Assembly: GCA_023663635.1 (NCBI GenBank)
Contig: JAMPHD010000011.1
Span: forward strand, 1-64,000
Length of the DNA: 64,000 bases
From: Acetatifactor muris
GTDB taxonomy: Bacteria; Bacillota; Clostridia; Lachnospirales; Lachnospiraceae
Reading direction: 5' to 3'
Program-made: the position numbers and the translations under genes
In this document: positions 51,404 through 60,861 of the stretch, in pieces
Numbering within the stretch: the first letter of the stretch is position 1
Layout: the number at the start of each line of letters is the position of its first letter
The notes under the pieces: generated by a model
What the model was told of the DNA's origin: nothing
The model's database searches: none
Seen by the model: the letters and a program-made list of their open reading frames with translations, nothing else

Positions 51404-53062
51404 ATGACAAGTGGGATATTGTTGGATGCATTGTCGATGGTCGAGAGCTATCTGACGCAGAACCATAGTCGCAGTGAGCAGAGACTGGTCCGGACACAAA
51501 TAAAAGAGATGGGAATTGAGATTTCGGAATCCCTAAAACCCATGGGAACGCCCTCAAAAACCATAGGGCGCCCCGTTTCCTATGAAGAGCTTCAGGATCG
51601 GCTCGCCTGTCTGAATGAGAGAGAATCCGGCCGAAAGGACAAGGGCGTGTACTATACTCCTCAGGATATCGTCCGCTTTATCTTGAGCAACAGTGTGAAA
51701 ATGGCATGCGGCAAACTGCGTCCGGATACGATCTGCGATTTGGACGGGCAGGATATTCCCTACAGACGGTTCTGTCTGAACACAACGATATACGATCCGA
51801 CCTGTGGAACGGGAGTGTTCCTGCTCGCGGCGTTGGAGATGAAATTCGACCTGCTCGACAGACGCCCTGCCAAGCCCGGGCGGGCGACCGTCCACAGGAT
51901 CGCCGCCACCATTTACGGCAATGATCTCAACGCGGATTCCATCGCCATCACCGGGCTCAGAATATTGCTCTGCGTGCTGCACAGATACGGCGCGTCCAAG
52001 GTGAGGGGACTGGCGGCCTGTCTCGCCGGGAATTTTACCGTCCGCGACTTTGTGGCCAATCGCCCGGGGGGCGGAGCGGTCTATGATGTGATCGTGGGAA
52101 ATCCCCCCTATGTGGAGGATTCCAAGAGCGATTCCACGCCCGAGACAAAATACGGCAATATCTATGCCAATGTGTTGGAAAACGCGGCTCTGTGTCTGAG
52201 ACCGGGCGGCGTCATGGGATTCATCGTCCCTCTCTCCTATATCTCTACCCCCCGGATGCGGGCGATCCGGGACGAACTGTTCGGGCGCGTTCCGGAGCAA
52301 TATATCTTAAGTTTCTCGGACAGACCGGACTGTCTCTTTTCCTCCGTACACCAGAAATTGTGCGTGTTGCTCGGCAGGAACCGCGGGAAGAGCGCGCGGA
52401 TCTTCACCGGCAATTACAGATATTGGTACTGTGAGGAGCGCCCGGAGCTGTTCCGCTCTCTGGAAGTCGTGAGAAACCGGTTTAAGACGGATCAGTGCAT
52501 TCCCAAACTGGGAAATCAAACGGACGTGGATATCTATCGGAAACTTCTGTCTCACCGCGCTGCTCTGGCGGACCGGATGGGGCAGGGCAGCGGTCCCGCC
52601 CTGTATCTGAACATGCGGGCCACCTTTTGGATCAAGGCATTCGGGCGGGAGCACACCGGAGGGGAGTACCGGACCTTTCGGTGTGAAAATGAGCAGTACA
52701 GGAATCTGTGCGTCTGTCTGCTCAATTCCTCCCTGTTCTGGTGGTATTGGATCTGCGTGTCGGACTGTTGGCATATCACCGGCAAGGAGCTCGGCGGATT
52801 TAGAGTCCCCGAGGTCACGGACTTTGAGGAGACCGACAGACTGGCGGCGGCTCTGGAGGACAGGTTGGAGGCGACCAAAAAGTATGTGGGCACGATACAG
52901 ACGGAGTATGAGTACAAGCATAAGGACTGCGTGAAGGAGATTCACAGGATGGACGACTATATCAACGGTCTATACGGACTGAGCGCGGAGGAGAGCCTTT
53001 ATATTAAGAATTTTGCGTATCGCTACAGAATAAGCGGAGGTGCCGATGATGGACGTGATTGA
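51404..53062 (+). CDS. N6-adenine DNA methyltransferase (Eco57I-like)
   Basis: A 552-residue type II-like adenine methyltransferase. SAM motif I is DPTCGTGVFLLAAL (Asp131), the catalytic motif IV NPPY at 233-236, preceded by KGVYYTPQDIVRFI, the usual start of this gamma-class family. The C-terminal 200 residues hold the presumed target-recognition domain. I chose ATG 51404 (GGGGA upstream, 13 nt); ATG 51344 overlaps the preceding gene and has no ribosome-binding site. It overlaps the C5 methyltransferase gene by 14 bp and heads the island that ends in mcrC. No endonuclease domain is seen in this chain. Confidence 0.9.
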   Translation: MTSGILLDALSMVESYLTQNHSRSEQRLVRTQIKEMGIEISESLKPMGTPSKTIGRPVSYEELQDRLACLNERESGRKDKGVYYTPQDIVRFILSNSVKMACGKLRPDTICDLDGQDIPYRRFCLNTTIYDPTCGTGVFLLAALEMKFDLLDRRPAKPGRATVHRIAATIYGNDLNADSIAITGLRILLCVLHRYGASKVRGLAACLAGNFTVRDFVANRPGGGAVYDVIVGNPPYVEDSKSDSTPETKYGNIYANVLENAALCLRPGGVMGFIVPLSYISTPRMRAIRDELFGRVPEQYILSFSDRPDCLFSSVHQKLCVLLGRNRGKSARIFTGNYRYWYCEERPELFRSLEVVRNRFKTDQCIPKLGNQTDVDIYRKLLSHRAALADRMGQGSGPALYLNMRATFWIKAFGREHTGGEYRTFRCENEQYRNLCVCLLNSSLFWWYWICVSDCWHITGKELGGFRVPEVTDFEETDRLAAALEDRLEATKKYVGTIQTEYEYKHKDCVKEIHRMDDYINGLYGLSAEESLYIKNFAYRYRISGGADDGRD

Positions 53063-54143
53063 CCTGTTCGCCGGATGCGGCGGCCTGTCTCTGGGATTTA
53101 TGCGGGACGGTTGGCGGGTGCGGCGGGCCGTGGAGTTGGATCCCGTTATCGCGTCCACCTACCGGATGAATCATCCGGAGGTGGATGTGATCGTGGACGA
53201 CATTCGCAATATAGACCATTCGGGTATATTCCGCGAAGGGGATGCGGATGTGATCATCGGAGGTCCGCCCTGTCAGGGTTTCTCCATGGCCGGGGCGAGG
53301 ATCCGGGAGGGCTTTATCGACGACCCGAGAAATTATCTGTTCAAGCACTATTTCAATGTGGTCAAAACCGTGAGACCCAAGGCGTTCGTGATGGAGAATG
53401 TGAAGGGGATCCGGACGATGCAGGGGGGCAAGATCTTTGAGGAGATCTTAAGGATCTTCGCGGATCCGGAATTGTTGGACGGAGAGCCCTATGTGCTGTA
53501 CCCGAGACTGGTGAAGGCCGTGGAGTTCGGGATTCCCCAGAAGAGAGAGCGCATGATCCTGATCGGAGTGAGGGGTGAGAAGGCGGATCTTGAGACCCTT
53601 TGGGAGAGTGTGCGGGAGGAGATCCGGGCGGAGTATCCGCACTATTTCGATCCCGTGACGGTGGAGGATGCCATCGGCAATCTGGGAGCGACCACTCAGG
53701 ATGGCATGATCGCCAATCCGGAGCCTGTGACGGATTATCAGCGGTATCTGGCGGCACATGCGGATACCATCGCCAATCATACCCGGACGAAACATTCCGC
53801 TCTGGCGGTGGACAGGATGCATCGGGTGGCCGGGGGTGAGAATTTTACGGCGCTCAAGGAGCGGATCAATTCCGTACACAGCGGCGCTTACGGGAGACTG
53901 CGCGCGGATGAGCCGGCCCCCACCATCACCACCAGATTTGACACGCCGGCGGGCGGAAGATTCATACATCCCACGGAGGATCGGACGCTGTCGCCCAGAG
54001 AGGCGGCGCGCATCCAGAGTTTCCCCGATGACTTTGTCTTTTATGGCAACAGGACCGCGGTCTGCAGGATGATCGGCAACGCCGTACCGCCCAAGATCTC
54101 GTATTTTCTGGCGCGGTTGGTCCGCAGACTGATCGACGGGTGA
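53049..54143 (+). CDS. DNA (cytosine-5) methyltransferase
   Basis: C5-cytosine methyltransferase of 364 residues. Motif I is DLFAGCGGLSLGF at the N-terminus, catalytic Cys75 in GGPPCQGFS (motif IV), motif VI ENVKG, motif VIII QKRERMILIG and C-terminal RIQSFPDDF and GNAVPP (IX-X). The target-recognition region between VIII and IX is about 110 residues; the recognised sequence is unknown. GGAGG at 53036-53040 is 8 nt from ATG 53049 and 5 nt from ATG 53046. Translation is coupled to the adenine methyltransferase, and the McrB-like gene follows 62 bp later. Confidence 0.94.
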   Translation: MDVIDLFAGCGGLSLGFMRDGWRVRRAVELDPVIASTYRMNHPEVDVIVDDIRNIDHSGIFREGDADVIIGGPPCQGFSMAGARIREGFIDDPRNYLFKHYFNVVKTVRPKAFVMENVKGIRTMQGGKIFEEILRIFADPELLDGEPYVLYPRLVKAVEFGIPQKRERMILIGVRGEKADLETLWESVREEIRAEYPHYFDPVTVEDAIGNLGATTQDGMIANPEPVTDYQRYLAAHADTIANHTRTKHSALAVDRMHRVAGGENFTALKERINSVHSGAYGRLRADEPAPTITTRFDTPAGGRFIHPTEDRTLSPREAARIQSFPDDFVFYGNRTAVCRMIGNAVPPKISYFLARLVRRLIDG

Positions 54144-54205
54144 CGGCCGGCCCGCGGGTTGTCGGAGGAATAACGGGAGCGGTTTCATCACATACAGGAG
54201 GAAGG

Positions 54206-57070
54206 ATGAACAATATTTTACTGACGGGCGGCCCGGGGACGGGCAAGACCGTATTTGCCCGCGCGATGGCATTTTATATTTGTGAGAAGGGCCTGGCGCC
54301 GGATGATGTGTTTGACCGGGATATCCGGGCGGATCATGAGGATATAGAGCGTTTTGCGCAGAGCGACAGGGTGGAATTCATACAGGTTCATGCCTCCATG
54401 ACCTATGAGGACATCGTGTACGGAATGCAGCCGGATACCGCCGTGGGATTTAATCTGCGATATGCGGCGAAACGGGTCATGGAGCTGTGCGGGCGGGCGT
54501 GCGGCAGCGCGGAGAGATACTGTATTATTCTGGACGACATGGGAAGAACCGACGCGGGGGCCTTGTTGGGCAATCTGTTATATGGGATGGAATACAGGAA
54601 TCAGCCCATAGAGATGGCGGACGGCGCGCGGATGATCGTTCCGGACAATGTGTGGTTCATACTCACGGAATGCAGCCGTCTGTACGGGACGGGACTCGAC
54701 TACGCGCTGCGAAGACGGATGGATCATGTCAGGCAGTTGGTGTCCTCCCGGGAAGTGTTGGAGCAATATTATGGCGGAGCGGGAGCAGCCGTCGCCCCGG
54801 GAGCGGAGATGCCGCCCGCAGCAGCCGTCTCAAACGGCATTTTGGATGTCTATGACCGCGTCAGAACCTTTGTGGAGAGCGGCCTGTCCGGGGATCCGAC
54901 CGTGGAGACGGAGAACTTTGTCCCGGGGCATGGGATGTTTCTGGTGGACATCGCGGGGTCGCCCGGCGAGATCCTGCTGCGATTCCAAAGAAAATTTGAG
55001 TATCAGATTGCGCCCTATCTGCGGGAGTTACAGCGGAGCGGCATCTTGGACGGCGATTTGGAGATATTTCTCTCGGAGATATTAGGGCAGCTCAATGGGG
55101 GAATCCGCGCGGAGGAGAACAGGATCGTTAGGATAGAGAAGATCTTTTATAAGACCGGGCGCGCGGTTACTCCTTTCACGTTGGCGGACTCTCTGGATTA
55201 TCTGCAAAATACGATCCTGCCCGATCGCTGCAAAGAGCACCGCGGCATCATGGAGTGCGTTCTGGACGCCATGATCTTAAACGGACTCCTGCCCTATGAC
55301 ATATTGATGGCGGAATTGTTTTTAAACACCAATATAGTGCGCTTTGCGCATCGGACAAGGCCGGGCCGATATGCCGCTTTCCTCTGCGAGGATACGGAGC
55401 ATAATGATTTCGGCTATCTGACCTCGGTCTCCAACCACTCGCGCTCCTATTATTCCTCCAATTCGGTGCGAACCGGGCGGTGGGTTTCCGAGAAGGACGC
55501 GCCGGCGTACAAAGTGACGGACAGAGACGGCGTGGCACGGATTTATCTGTATCTGAACGCCTTTCGGAATGTGGGATTTGACGTGGGATCCAATGTGATC
55601 CACGCGCAGGAGAATACGGCCTCGATCTATGCGGCGGTCTACAGACTCATCCACGGATATCTGCGGATCTACGAGGATCATATGTCCCTGATGGCGGGTT
55701 TGAGCGCGGATCACGCGGACAGCCTGCGCCTGGCCCGGGCGGAGAGAGAAACCTTTGAGGACTTGAATCAGGCCGCTCAGAGATTGGGCGGAGCGGAGAA
55801 CAAATTATGTCATCTGTGCGGGGGCATCCCCGATCTGAAACTTTTGTGGAATCAAAAGGATGCGGTGATCCCGACGGAAACCGGCGGGACGATGGTGATA
55901 AAAGGAGTGGAGAGAATGACGGATTTGAAGGATTATCAGAAGATCATGGAGGATATCGGGGTGAGGCAGATGGTGTTTCAGGGGCCTCCCGGAACCTCCA
56001 AGACCTTCGAGAGCAAGCGTTTTGTCCTGGCGCAGTTGGAGCCCGGGGCAGCAGCCCTGGCCAAGGCCATGCCCACGCAGGAGGAGATTTCCGCGGCGTT
56101 GGAAAGCTATAAACTGACGGCGGAGGACTATGAGGATCCCGCCGCGTCCCCCAAGCTTGGGACCGGAGGCTGGGATCTGGTCCAGTTCCATCCCTCTTAC
56201 GGCTATGAGGACTTCATCAGGGGCATAGAGGTAAAGCCCGTGGGCGGCGCGCCCACTTACAGCAGCGTGAACAGGATATTGGGCAAACTGGCGGAGTTTG
56301 CCGAGATCGCCGAGAAAGCCTCTGCCGGTCCCGCACCGAGATTTTATCTGATCATCGATGAGATCAACAGGGCGAATCTCGCCACCGTGTTCGGCGAGCT
56401 GATCTACGGTTTGGAATATCGGGACAGCAGGGTCTCCACTCCTTATTATGTGGAGAGCAAGGTCACCGGGGCTCAGACCAAGGATATTGTCCTTGGCAAA
56501 AATCTCTTTCTGATCGGCACGATGAACACTGCAGACAAGTCCATTGACGCCATAGACTATGCCATCAGAAGGCGTTTTCTCTTTATCGACAGTCCCGCGG
56601 ACCGGAAAGTGGTGTTAAACTGCTATCAAAATACGTCCGGCAAGAGCGATGAGGACTCCATTGAACTGCTCTTGTTTGACGCGGTGGGAGCGCTGTTTGA
56701 CAATGAAGATTATTTTAACAGGGAGTATCGAAAGAGTGATGTGCGATTGGGACACACTTATTTTCTCAGGACAGATCCGGCCAATTACGCGGATGCCATG
56801 GCGGAGCGATTTATTTTCCAAGTGATCCCCATACTCAGGGAGTATGAGAAGGACGGGATACTGGAATCCGTGGAGGATCTGCGGGGCAGGGAACATGATG
56901 TGGCCGGGATCACAGCCGAGACGGATCCGGCTGCGCGGGTTCGCATGGTGAGCGACAATATCATGTTATACATTCAACATTTCGGAGACGACAACGGCGC
57001 GGGTAAAGTGATGGACAACGCGTACATTGCGGGGTTCCTGTCAGATCTGGGCGCGGGCTTGGGATATTAG
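54206..57070 (+). CDS. McrB-like protein with two AAA+ modules
   Basis: A 954-residue predicted NTPase motor of a McrBC-type restriction complex. Module 1 begins at once: Walker A GGPGTGKT at 8-15, Walker B-like IILDDMGR (Asp110-111), but the McrB MNTADRS motif is replaced by TECSRLYG. A middle region (about 230-560) of unknown fold follows. Module 2 has GPPGTSKT at 593-600 (Ser for the usual last Gly), Walker B IIDEINRANLATVFGELIYG (Asp718) and the diagnostic MNTADKS at 773-779. Canonical McrB has one module behind an N-terminal DNA-binding domain, absent here. ATG 54206 follows AGGAGG by 4 nt. The neighbour mcrC starts 10 bp downstream. Confidence 0.88.
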   Translation: MNNILLTGGPGTGKTVFARAMAFYICEKGLAPDDVFDRDIRADHEDIERFAQSDRVEFIQVHASMTYEDIVYGMQPDTAVGFNLRYAAKRVMELCGRACGSAERYCIILDDMGRTDAGALLGNLLYGMEYRNQPIEMADGARMIVPDNVWFILTECSRLYGTGLDYALRRRMDHVRQLVSSREVLEQYYGGAGAAVAPGAEMPPAAAVSNGILDVYDRVRTFVESGLSGDPTVETENFVPGHGMFLVDIAGSPGEILLRFQRKFEYQIAPYLRELQRSGILDGDLEIFLSEILGQLNGGIRAEENRIVRIEKIFYKTGRAVTPFTLADSLDYLQNTILPDRCKEHRGIMECVLDAMILNGLLPYDILMAELFLNTNIVRFAHRTRPGRYAAFLCEDTEHNDFGYLTSVSNHSRSYYSSNSVRTGRWVSEKDAPAYKVTDRDGVARIYLYLNAFRNVGFDVGSNVIHAQENTASIYAAVYRLIHGYLRIYEDHMSLMAGLSADHADSLRLARAERETFEDLNQAAQRLGGAENKLCHLCGGIPDLKLLWNQKDAVIPTETGGTMVIKGVERMTDLKDYQKIMEDIGVRQMVFQGPPGTSKTFESKRFVLAQLEPGAAALAKAMPTQEEISAALESYKLTAEDYEDPAASPKLGTGGWDLVQFHPSYGYEDFIRGIEVKPVGGAPTYSSVNRILGKLAEFAEIAEKASAGPAPRFYLIIDEINRANLATVFGELIYGLEYRDSRVSTPYYVESKVTGAQTKDIVLGKNLFLIGTMNTADKSIDAIDYAIRRRFLFIDSPADRKVVLNCYQNTSGKSDEDSIELLLFDAVGALFDNEDYFNREYRKSDVRLGHTYFLRTDPANYADAMAERFIFQVIPILREYEKDGILESVEDLRGREHDVAGITAETDPAARVRMVSDNIMLYIQHFGDDNGAGKVMDNAYIAGFLSDLGAGLGY

Positions 57071-57080
57071 GGATGGACAT

Positions 57081-58400
57081 ATGGCGGACAAAATACGACT
57101 CAGAGAAGAGAAGGTCTGGACGTCCTTGGGTGGAGAGGATTCCTTTTGGGAGGGGCTTGATCTTAGGGCGGCGGAGGATAATTTTGGCATTCACGTGTAT
57201 GACGGGAAACTATATACGAGCGGCATGGCGGGCGTGGGGCGGCTGTATGACAGAAAACACCGGCCTCTTCGCAGCGACGGGCGGGATCATGTCCTGGTGG
57301 TGCGGCCCGGGTACGGGGTGGACCCTTGGACGATGTTGGAGAAGGTCATGGCGGACGAAGAGTACGGGGATTATGTGCGGGAATTGAAGGCGCGGCACAA
57401 ATTCCTCTACCGCGTTTTTTATGACAGACCGTTGATCCGACTGGATCGCGATGAGGAGGACGGGGGAGATATCCTCTGTGCGCTCAGTTTTATCCATGCC
57501 TGTTATGAATTGTGCCAAAAGGGAGTCCGCAAGACGCTGTTTTACCGGGAGGAAAACTGTAACGCCAAGATACGGGGCAGGGTCGATGTGCGGAACAATA
57601 TCCGTCTCAACGCGGCCCACGGCAGGAATGACCGGTTTTACTGCAAATATATTGACTTTAGCGCGGACAATGTGGAGAATAGGATACTGAAGGCCGCCCT
57701 GATCCGGTGTGGACGGATCATCGACCGCAAGTTTGAGACGGGGGCGGAGATCGTGCGCAGGATGCGGTTCTGCCTGTATGCCCTGAGAAATGTCAGGACC
57801 GTGCGGATCACGGGAAGAGATTTCGGACATATGTCCGCAGGCGGCCTTTACACCTATTACAAGCCGCTCCTGCAGCAGGCGAAATGTATTCTGCGGGAAC
57901 AGTATCATTCCTACAGGACCGCCGACGGCAGAACGGCGGACCGGAGCGTGTATACGATTCCCTATTGGATCAACATGGAGACGGTATTTGAGTTCTACGC
58001 CAGGACCATGTTGAAGACGATGCTGCCGGAGGATTGTGTCATGGATCCCTACATCAAAAGAATCTATACGGAGAGCGGTGTGACGGATGACAGGGATACC
58101 CTGAGCGGGGTTCACCTCATATCCTACTGCATCCCGGATATCATCATAAGAGACAGGAGGACAGGACGGGCTGTGGCCGTGTGTGACGTAAAGTACAAAG
58201 ACCACACAGAGCCGGACCGCGGGGACAGCCATCAGCTCCTCTCTTATGCGCTCCTGACCGGGGCAGACCGCTGCGGCTTTATTTTCCCGGGTGCCGGGAC
58301 AGGGTTGAAGGAACTGCGCTCATCGGGATATTTGGACATCGGGGCGCAGGATAGGAAACTGCAATATTTTGAATTGCTCTTGGGGACGGGAGACGAGTAA
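57081..58400 (+). CDS. McrC-like restriction nuclease subunit
   Basis: McrC family nuclease of 439 residues, somewhat longer than the ~350 of E. coli McrC. The N-terminal part should contact the McrB ring; DILCALSFIHACYELCQKG and NCNAKIRGRVDVRNNIRLN are typical of the family. The C-terminal PD-(D/E)XK site is Asp353 in IPDIII and Asp369-Val-Lys371 in VCDVKYKD, followed by HQLLSYALL. It would cut DNA when activated by the McrB-like protein. ATG 57081 is 8 nt from AGGG. Confidence 0.92.
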   Translation: MADKIRLREEKVWTSLGGEDSFWEGLDLRAAEDNFGIHVYDGKLYTSGMAGVGRLYDRKHRPLRSDGRDHVLVVRPGYGVDPWTMLEKVMADEEYGDYVRELKARHKFLYRVFYDRPLIRLDRDEEDGGDILCALSFIHACYELCQKGVRKTLFYREENCNAKIRGRVDVRNNIRLNAAHGRNDRFYCKYIDFSADNVENRILKAALIRCGRIIDRKFETGAEIVRRMRFCLYALRNVRTVRITGRDFGHMSAGGLYTYYKPLLQQAKCILREQYHSYRTADGRTADRSVYTIPYWINMETVFEFYARTMLKTMLPEDCVMDPYIKRIYTESGVTDDRDTLSGVHLISYCIPDIIIRDRRTGRAVAVCDVKYKDHTEPDRGDSHQLLSYALLTGADRCGFIFPGAGTGLKELRSSGYLDIGAQDRKLQYFELLLGTGDE

Positions 58401-58433
58401 CATAGAGACCCAAAGGACACAGGAGGCACAGAG

Positions 58434-59189
58434 ATGATTTACATAACCGGCGATTGCCATCGGGATTTTCAGCGGTTTAACACAAGTATTTTCCCCGAGC
58501 AGAAGGAGATGACCAAGGAGGATCACGTCGTGATCTGTGGGGATTTCGGAGGCGTATGGGACAAGGGCGGCGAGAGCAGAGAGGAGACCATGCTGTTGGA
58601 TTGGCTGGACTGCAAATCCTTTACCACGCTGTTCGTGGACGGCAATCACGAGAATTTTGACAGACTCTGCGCCTGGCCCGTGGAGGAGTGGCATGGCGGA
58701 AAGGTGCATATGATCCGGCCCTCCGTGATCCATCTGATGCGCGGACAGGTCTATGAGATCGAGGGGAGAAAGTTCTTTACTTTCGGAGGAGCGTCCAGCC
58801 ATGATATCTCCGGGGGGATCCTGGAGTTGGACGATCCGGATTACAAGAGAAAGAAAAAGGCCTTGGACAGGGGGACGGAGCCCTATCGTATCAATCATCT
58901 GAGTTGGTGGAAACAGGAGATGCCCTCCGAGGAGGAGATGGAGGAGGGACGCAGAAATCTGGCGGCGCATGGCAACCGGGTGGACTTCGTGGTGACGCAC
59001 TGCTGCGCTTCCTCCACACAGGCGCTGCTCAGTCATGGCGCGTACAAGCCGGATATGCTGACCGCATATCTGGAAGAGCTGCGGCAGAAACTTCGGTTTC
59101 AAAAGTGGTTCTTCGGACATTATCATGACAATAAGAACGTGAACGCGGAAGAAATCCTGTTGTATGAGCAGATCATCCGGATCACATGA
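58434..59189 (+). CDS. calcineurin-like metallophosphoesterase
   Basis: A 251-residue metallophosphoesterase with all binuclear-metal motifs: GDCHRD, GDFGGVWD, GNHEN, VVTHCCAS and GHYHDN. It has no signal peptide. The substrate is unknown; relatives act on phosphodiesters or nucleotides. It lies 33 bp after mcrC with AGGAGG upstream and no terminator between, so it may be transcribed with the restriction genes, but homologues are also found alone and a defence role is only an inference. Confidence 0.88.
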   Translation: MIYITGDCHRDFQRFNTSIFPEQKEMTKEDHVVICGDFGGVWDKGGESREETMLLDWLDCKSFTTLFVDGNHENFDRLCAWPVEEWHGGKVHMIRPSVIHLMRGQVYEIEGRKFFTFGGASSHDISGGILELDDPDYKRKKKALDRGTEPYRINHLSWWKQEMPSEEEMEEGRRNLAAHGNRVDFVVTHCCASSTQALLSHGAYKPDMLTAYLEELRQKLRFQKWFFGHYHDNKNVNAEEILLYEQIIRIT

Positions 59190-59242
59190 GCGGATGCGGG
59201 CGGAATCCTATGCGGTGATACGGGCGCGAATCCCGCGCAGGG

Positions 59243-59271
59243 TTGCCTTTCTGCGTCCGACATGTTATAAT
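59243..59271 (+). promoter_or_regulatory. extended -10 promoter of the zinc-ribbon membrane protein gene
   Basis: TTGCCT (59243-59248), 17-bp spacer, and TGT followed by TATAAT (59266-59271), an extended -10. The ~110-nt leader contains a perfect CCGCCC-GCA-GGGCGG hairpin at 59341-59355. Confidence 0.6.
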
Positions 59272-59380
59272 GATTTCGTTTGAGATATGAGGCAGGCAGA
59301 ATGACCACATGGGTCGTCAGCCCGCCGCATGGGACGATAACCGCCCGCAGGGCGGGAATTTGACGAAAGGGTAAGGGAAA

Positions 59381-60367
59381 ATGAGTAAACACACGGATAA
59401 TTATGCGGCGGTGGCTCCCGCGGTAGGTCTTCGCTATGACACGGTCAACAATGTGATGTATGGTCAAAAGGACGGCTATGACATCGTGGTCTACGCGGAG
59501 GATAAGGCGCATCCCTATATGCTGACCATACATATCGCGGCCAGGAACATGCAGGGCGCGAACCTCACCAAGGAGCAGCTGCACGAGATGGCGCAGAGCG
59601 CGAAACCTTTGGGCGTCTGCGCGCAGGACGGCAACAATATCATCGTGAAACTGCCCGCCGCAATGGGCAAGAATATCAAGCAGGAGAAATTGCAGGCAAG
59701 CGTGGCGGAAGGGCTGAACGCAGTGATCGTATTTCTCCGCTCCAATGGCTTTGTCCCCTGCTGCAGCATCTGCGGAAAAGGGGATGTGGAGGTCTCAGCG
59801 CACCTGGCGGGAGGAGGTTTCCATCATCTCTGCGCGGATTGCGAGACATCCATGCGGGGACGGATCGCCTCGATGAAACAGGAGAAAAAGGAGAATGTGA
59901 TCGGCGGCATTGTGGGTGCCCTGTTGGGCTCTCTTGTGGGCGTTCTCAGCATCGTGCTGCTGAGCCAGCTCGGGTATGTGGCGGCATTGTCAGGCGTCGT
60001 CATGGCCCTGGGAGTGCTGAAAGGCTATGAACTGTTGGGCGGCAGATTGTCCAAGAAAGGCATTGTCATCTGCGTGATCGTCATGCTGCTCATGACTTAT
60101 GTGGGAGACAGAGCGGATTGGGCCATCAGGCTTTTTGGAGAGGGCGGCGGCGCCGACGCGGGTCTCACCATCTTTGAGTGTTACAGAATGGTGTCCGTGG
60201 CGCTTGAACTGGAGATGATCCCGATGGCGGGTTATATCTTCAACCTTGTACTGCTCTATGTGTTCCTGCTGTTGGGCGCGGTTCCCACCATCCGCAACAA
60301 GGTCACGGAGAAGAATGATTCGGTCCGAATGGTAAAGGTGGGTTCCGCCGATACCATGGGTATATGA
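59381..60367 (+). CDS. membrane protein with a zinc-ribbon-like motif
   Basis: A 328-residue protein I do not recognise. Residues 1-120 are soluble. Residues about 125-155 hold two Cys pairs (CCSICGKGD ... HLCADC) like a zinc ribbon, followed by a lysine-rich patch and four or five transmembrane helices. The C-terminal tail is short and charged. The ribosome-binding site is a purine-rich AAGGGTAAGGG. It has its own extended -10 promoter and is 1 bp from the next gene, which is probably translated with it. Confidence 0.7.
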   Translation: MSKHTDNYAAVAPAVGLRYDTVNNVMYGQKDGYDIVVYAEDKAHPYMLTIHIAARNMQGANLTKEQLHEMAQSAKPLGVCAQDGNNIIVKLPAAMGKNIKQEKLQASVAEGLNAVIVFLRSNGFVPCCSICGKGDVEVSAHLAGGGFHHLCADCETSMRGRIASMKQEKKENVIGGIVGALLGSLVGVLSIVLLSQLGYVAALSGVVMALGVLKGYELLGGRLSKKGIVICVIVMLLMTYVGDRADWAIRLFGEGGGADAGLTIFECYRMVSVALELEMIPMAGYIFNLVLLYVFLLLGAVPTIRNKVTEKNDSVRMVKVGSADTMGI

Positions 60368-60368
60368 T

Positions 60369-60782
60369 ATGTGGATCGCGCTTGCCGTATTGTCGGCGCT
60401 CTTTGCGGCGCTCACATCCATATTGGCCAAGGTTGGCATAGACGGGGTAAACTCCAATCTCGCGACGGCGATCAGAACGGTCGTGGTGGTAGTGATGGCA
60501 TGGGGAATGGTATTTCTGACCCACGCGCAGACCGGGATCGCGCAGATCAGCCACAAAAGCTGGGTTTTTCTCATCTGTTCGGGACTGGCTACAGGCGCGT
60601 CATGGCTGTGTTACTACAAGGCGCTGCAGATGGGAACTGTCTCCAAGGTGGCGGCGATCGATAAGATGAGCGTTGTGCTCACTTTCATTTTGGCCTTTGT
60701 GTTTCTGCGCGAGGAGCTGACGGCCAAATCACTCATAGGCTGTATCCTTATCGGGATCGGCACTTTGGTGATGGTTTTGTGA
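60369..60782 (+). CDS. half-size EamA/DMT-type transporter
   Basis: A 137-residue integral membrane protein with four or five helices and the EamA pattern (AVLSALFAALTSILAKVGI; GLATGASWLCYYKALQMG; VAAIDKMSVVLTFILAFVFL). Full-length DMT carriers have two such halves; this single-domain form would need to dimerise. The substrate is unknown. It follows the preceding gene directly and ends before the terminator at 60811-60854. Confidence 0.85.
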   Translation: MWIALAVLSALFAALTSILAKVGIDGVNSNLATAIRTVVVVVMAWGMVFLTHAQTGIAQISHKSWVFLICSGLATGASWLCYYKALQMGTVSKVAAIDKMSVVLTFILAFVFLREELTAKSLIGCILIGIGTLVMVL

Positions 60783-60810
60783 TTTAGAAGAGAATAGGAA
60801 ATGAAGACAG

Positions 60811-60854
60811 GCAGAGGGGCAATTCTCCGGAGGGGAGAACTGCTCTTCCTTTTT
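60811..60854 (+). terminator. terminator upstream of pstS
   Basis: TTCTCC pairs with GGAGAA, extended by GCA/TGC across one mismatch and by AGAG/CTCT, followed by five Ts. Confidence 0.65.
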
Positions 60855-60861
60855 GTGTGAA

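Noticed and set aside
54206-57070. A CoCoNuT-type (coiled-coil nuclease tandem) system
   Set aside because: I see no long coiled coil, and the locus carries DNA methyltransferases instead.
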